Assembly: GCF_000808575.1 (NCBI RefSeq)
Contig: NZ_JWLW01000012.1
Location: 62,001-126,000 of the forward strand
Reading direction: 5' to 3'
Length of the DNA stretch: 64,000 nucleotides
Origin: Alteromonas marina
Lineage (GTDB): Bacteria; Pseudomonadota; Gammaproteobacteria; Enterobacterales; Alteromonadaceae
The notes beneath the pieces were generated by a model. It saw nothing but the letters and a program-made list of their open reading frames with translations, did no database searches and was not told where the DNA came from. Position numbers and translations under genes: made by a program. Of this stretch, positions 60,630-64,000 are shown one piece after another (the stretch's first letter is position 1; each line of letters starts with the position of its first letter).

Positions 60630-63140
60630 TTAGTCAAACATATACTTTAGAGAAAGCACTGTTGTACGACCGTTAAGAGGACGCGCTCGAACATAACTAC
60701 CCACTGCCGCAGAACCTTCTTCTGACTCAGTAATTATGAACTCATCAGTTGCATTGTTCATGTTAAGTGACACTGAGAACTGATCGTTAACCCAGTAGGT
60801 AGCAAATAAGTTTACAAGCGTGTAGCCATCTTGCTTCAGGTCATTATTGTCTTGCACGAAGTACTCAGTAGAGCCTTGTAGTGAAGCGCCAACAGACCAA
60901 GTGTCAGTTACGTACTCAGGCGTAATTGTCCAAATCCAATCCGCTTGACGGCGAGGCGTGTTACCAACCAATGCAGGGTTATTAACGTCGTCACTAATCT
61001 CAGCGTCAGTCCATGTTAAGTTACCTGACATCACAAAGTTGTCAGTTGCATTCCAACGACCTTCTAGCTCAAGACCAGTTGCTTCGTATTCACGCATGAA
61101 AGTTAGACCACTTGTTACTTCTGCTTGCGTATCTTCAGTAACAGTATCAAACAAAGTAGCGTTAACCATTAGGTCTTTAGTACCGTACTTATAACCAATT
61201 TCGAACTGCTTGGTAGTGTCGTAACCTGAAGTTGTGCTTGTTAGGCTACCATCCGCGTTCAACGTACCGCCAATTTGAAGTAGGCGGTCAGCAATGGCAC
61301 GGCCACCTTTAGAGTAACGAGCGAAGAACGTTTGGCTATCGCTCAGTAGGTATGAGCCACCAATTGAGTAAGACGTGTTGTTTGCACTGTAATCTACGAT
61401 TTGAGACGCCGCACCAGCACGGTTTAGGTTGATTACACCACCGCGGATAAAGCCGCTATTAGTTGCAGAAGCATCTTCAATTTGCTCAATTACACCGTTA
61501 CCGTTTAGGTCGAAGTCAGCATTACCACCACAGCAAGAGCTAATAAGCTCGCCAGAAGCTTCTGTGGTATCGTGACGTACCGACGCATCAATTAAAATGT
61601 TGTCCGATAACTCAAAGCCAACGTTCATATAAGGTGCTTTGGTCACGTAGTTAAGGTCCCATTCCCAAGAAAGGAAGCTTGCTGATAGAAGACCATCAGA
61701 CACTAGCTCAACACCGTCTGCATCTGTAATAGTAAGCAACTGAGAGTTGTCACCATCAAGTGTTTGAATAAACGTCTGCCAGCTTGACCAGCTTGTAGCG
61801 ATGTCTTGATTTGAGTAGTAGTAACCTACTGTTAGGTCGATACCGTTATCAAACTCTTTACGCAAGCTGAAATCGTTGATCATGTTGCCAAGGTCGTTAA
61901 TTCGCGTGTCAAACTGAAGATTTGTAAATGCTTGACCCGTATACACTTCACCTGCGCCAGGGCCGTTGGCTAATACTACGCTTGTGCTGTCACAATTTAG
62001 CGCATTGCCATCACCGTCGGTTGCACCAGCGCAAAGTGCTGAAGCAAAGTTTGAAACATCACCTGGGCCTGCAGGGAAACCATCAGTGAACGGTGCGATG
62101 AAGCCACCAGAAATGTCTGAAATACGGAATTTGTTTAATAAGAACAAGTTCTCAGCCACTTCCAAGTCTACTTCTACACCAAATGAGTTTACTTTTGACT
62201 CGATGCCGTCGCGAACGTCACGGTTTTCCGGATTGCCGAAGCTGTCGAAAGTAGAAATATTCGTATTGTACGCTGAATTCAATGCTTGCGAGCTTGCATC
62301 GTAGCCTGGAACTGGGCCATATTCGCCATCACCTTTAACTAGTACTGGTGAAGGTAGGTACGTCGACACTTTGTCATCTAAGTTCTTGTAGAAGAAGCGA
62401 ATGTGACCGTTGTCTAGCATCTTCGTGATATTAAATTTAACCTGACCGCCTTGGTCACCATTGTAACCAGTTTCACGAGGACCTTCACCGCCACGAGCGA
62501 AACCTGCAATATGGTAATATAGGTCATCAGTGATTTCGCCACCGTAGCGGAAATCTAAACGAAACTCTTCATAGTCAACACCGAACGATGTACCGATAGC
62601 ACCACCAGCTACTTCACCAGTGTTGCTAATCATGTTGATTACGCCGCCAGGCGAGTTACTTGCAAACGTTGACGCTGAACCACCACGTACAGCTTCTACA
62701 TTAGCTACAGACCAGTCGTAGCGTAAGAAGTTGTCTGCATTACCGAAGTTGATGTCACCGTATTCCAACACAGGTAGGCCATCTTCATGTAGTTGCAGGA
62801 ACTTTGAGCCACCTGTAGCAAGTGGAATACCGCGAATAGTTATGTTTGCATTACCGCCACCACCAGATGATTCAGCACGAATACCAGGCAGCGCACGGAA
62901 AACCTCAGCGGTAGAACGTGGTGCAAGTTTAACAATGTCTTCCTCGTCAAACGCGCTTACAGAAACACTTGCTTCTTGCATAGTTGCGCCACCAGGTGCA
63001 GCAGTCACAACGATTTGTTCAAACTTTTCTTTCGACTTTTTGTCAGCGTCCGATGTCGCAGCTTCTTGAGCGACAGCCGCTCCAGAAAGCGCAGTGCAAA
63101 CGGCAAGAGTCAGTGCGTTGAGTGTGTGATGTTTTTTCAT
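60630..63140 (-). CDS. TonB-dependent outer-membrane receptor
   Basis: 836 residues from ATG 63140, with GGAG upstream; an ATG five codons earlier lacks it. Signal peptide cleaves near AVA. The TonB box is likely FEQIVVTA (about 40-47), then the plug domain (LPGIRAESSGGGGNANITIRG, motif about 85-105; VEAVRGGSASTFASNSPGGVINM about 149-171) and a 22-strand barrel ending in LSLKYMFD. An extracellular insertion near residue 540 carries an EF-hand-like loop, DLNGNGVIEQIE, beside CC in SSCCGGN. Substrate unknown; no sugar, siderophore or vitamin gene sits beside it. A small inverted repeat lies in its leader. Confidence 0.92.
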   Translation of the reverse strand: MKKHHTLNALTLAVCTALSGAAVAQEAATSDADKKSKEKFEQIVVTAAPGGATMQEASVSVSAFDEEDIVKLAPRSTAEVFRALPGIRAESSGGGGNANITIRGIPLATGGSKFLQLHEDGLPVLEYGDINFGNADNFLRYDWSVANVEAVRGGSASTFASNSPGGVINMISNTGEVAGGAIGTSFGVDYEEFRLDFRYGGEITDDLYYHIAGFARGGEGPRETGYNGDQGGQVKFNITKMLDNGHIRFFYKNLDDKVSTYLPSPVLVKGDGEYGPVPGYDASSQALNSAYNTNISTFDSFGNPENRDVRDGIESKVNSFGVEVDLEVAENLFLLNKFRISDISGGFIAPFTDGFPAGPGDVSNFASALCAGATDGDGNALNCDSTSVVLANGPGAGEVYTGQAFTNLQFDTRINDLGNMINDFSLRKEFDNGIDLTVGYYYSNQDIATSWSSWQTFIQTLDGDNSQLLTITDADGVELVSDGLLSASFLSWEWDLNYVTKAPYMNVGFELSDNILIDASVRHDTTEASGELISSCCGGNADFDLNGNGVIEQIEDASATNSGFIRGGVINLNRAGAASQIVDYSANNTSYSIGGSYLLSDSQTFFARYSKGGRAIADRLLQIGGTLNADGSLTSTTSGYDTTKQFEIGYKYGTKDLMVNATLFDTVTEDTQAEVTSGLTFMREYEATGLELEGRWNATDNFVMSGNLTWTDAEISDDVNNPALVGNTPRRQADWIWTITPEYVTDTWSVGASLQGSTEYFVQDNNDLKQDGYTLVNLFATYWVNDQFSVSLNMNNATDEFIITESEEGSAAVGSYVRARPLNGRTTVLSLKYMFD

Positions 63141-63798
63141 GTTTTTCTCCGGCAATGTGTTGGAGTTGTTAAATCCTAAGTAACCTATTTCCCTAGACTA
63201 CTAGGGTGGATGACAACACAACAAGCTTAATCGATTAAGAATCTATAACAAAAAAACAACATTGTAAACATCCTGTGAAATAATTTTTTATAGACTTTAG
63301 TGCGAATACTCCAGATGTTAACAATTTTAAGGGAATGAAGAGCCAAGGACTTTTTTCGATGATTTGGCTGAGTAAAAAATATCGATTAAGTTAATTTAAT
63401 CGTAGTGAAATATAATTTATAAAGTGCAAAATTAGCTATTAATTTACCGGCAACGTTTATCGTATGAACTTTAGTTTTATTTAAAGCTATATGACGAAAG
63501 GCATACTATATTGCTATGGTTAACTACTGTGGTGTTGAGACCTTTTGGTCTTTGATGTACATTTTTTAGGCTGTCCACATGCAGTTTAAAAAAAAGAGAA
63601 ATTATAACCCATTGTTTCTAAAGTTAAATTTTTAACGCTGTAAAAAAGGCACGCTAGTGTTCCATAAAGGAGCCAAGTTTGTAGGCTAAATATCATTAGG
63701 CCCAAATAGAAGATAGTTAATAATTGTACTGAAGGGGTATCTACATTCTCTGACCCGCATTATGTGCACCATACGCATTACTTATAGGTTTCAACAGG
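63141..63798. other. 658-bp intergenic region before the right-edge gene
   Basis: AT-rich. It should contain the receptor promoter and that of the gene at the right edge. Near the receptor lies CCCTAG/CTAGGG (63191-63206). AGACC TTTT GGTCT (63538-63551) is a second hairpin. A minus-strand frame at 63741-63959 is the shadow of the plus gene. No tRNA or other RNA gene is recognised. Confidence 0.45.
63191..63206. repeat. Inverted repeat in the receptor leader
   Basis: CCCTAG, ACTA, CTAGGG: perfect 6-bp arms about 50 bp before the receptor start codon. It could be an operator or a leader hairpin. Confidence 0.45.
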
Positions 63799-64000
63799 TT
63801 GAGTATACAAAACGACTTTATCTCGAAGATTGAAATAGAGAGAGACACAACTGACATGCTGATAGGCAACAGCTTTATCGGCTTTTTAATGACTGTTTTC
63901 GCCTTTTCGGGGCTCGTTTTCTTCTTTGATAACGTTGACCCATCGACGTTCACACACAAGCTACAAGTGTGGGCTGCTATGGTTAGCGTTTGTGTAGCCC
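63799..64000 (+). CDS. Membrane protein, N-terminal fragment cut by the window edge
   Basis: The frame is open from TTG 63799 to the edge. ATG 63856 is the other start and begins MLIGNSFIGFLMTVFAFSGLV, followed by FFFDNVD and WAAMVSVCVA, two strongly hydrophobic helices. Such an N-terminus suits a sensor histidine kinase or GGDEF-type signalling protein, but the fragment is too short to name. The opposite-strand frame over the same bases has no membrane pattern or motif. Confidence 0.5.
   Translation, partial: MSIQNDFISKIEIERDTTDMLIGNSFIGFLMTVFAFSGLVFFFDNVDPSTFTHKLQVWAAMVSVCVA

Noticed and set aside
63741-63959. Minus-strand 72-codon frame at the right edge
   Set aside because: The opposite plus strand carries two clear membrane helices, and the minus frame does not.

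Overview
The window looks like a chromosomal segment of a marine gammaproteobacterium of the Alteromonas type. This is inferred from the moderate GC, the housekeeping genes at the right (hldE, glnE, lpxL, fadE, a TonB-dependent receptor) and a complete exosortase A (XrtA/PEP-CTERM) exopolysaccharide locus. No tRNA, rRNA, insertion sequence, integrase or CRISPR array was seen.

Region 1 (1-3300, minus) is a tightly overlapped operon: a Tat-exported protein of unknown function, a PqqD-like peptide chaperone, an HprK-related kinase, a nucleotidyltransferase-like protein and the start of a UDP-glucuronate 4-epimerase-like gene. This 'HPr-rel-A' set has no established biochemical role and is the most system-like poorly understood module here. 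Region 2 (3688-11610) carries a trypsin-like protease, a YdcF-family protein, the PrsT TPR lipoprotein, the exosortase-associated acyltransferase overlapping a flavin oxidase of the vanillyl-alcohol oxidase type, and one PEP-CTERM substrate protein behind a textbook-spaced sigma-54 promoter element.

Region 3 (11.7-46.7 kb) is the polysaccharide factory. A long plus-strand operon (14745-31693, mostly 1-20 nt overlaps or gaps, followed by a further glycosyltransferase at 31925) encodes a rhamnogalacturonan-lyase-like protein, glycosyltransferases, a deacetylase, a FemAB protein, an asparagine-synthase-like amidotransferase, an O-acyltransferase, a ligase/polymerase, a flippase and a transglutaminase-like protein. 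A minus-strand operon (41721 down to 32906) encodes the priming sugar transferase, a second deacetylase, the XrtA-EpsI exosortase, a beta-helix protein, two glycosyltransferases and a pyruvyl transferase. A divergent plus operon (41871-46701) encodes the export lipoprotein, chain-length protein, tyrosine autokinase and outer-membrane barrel, and it ends at a strong bidirectional terminator facing the XrtA-associated ATPase. The likely chain of events is that EpsB primes a lipid carrier, about ten glycosyltransferases build the repeat unit, decorating enzymes add acyl, amide, amino-acid-like and pyruvyl groups, the flippase and ligase handle transfer, and the Wza/Wzz/BY-kinase proteins export it. 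XrtA would process PEP-CTERM proteins that associate with the polymer.

Region 4 (46.8-64 kb) is mostly core genome: hldE, a GIY-YIG protein, a DUF350 membrane protein, glnE, a TcpQ-domain protein, lpxL, a DUF3081-like protein, a porin-like barrel, fadE with a FadR-like operator, a small solute-binding-like protein, a TonB-dependent receptor carrying an EF-hand-like insertion, and the start of a membrane protein cut by the window edge. Family assignments rest on recognised motifs and context; no database search was run.
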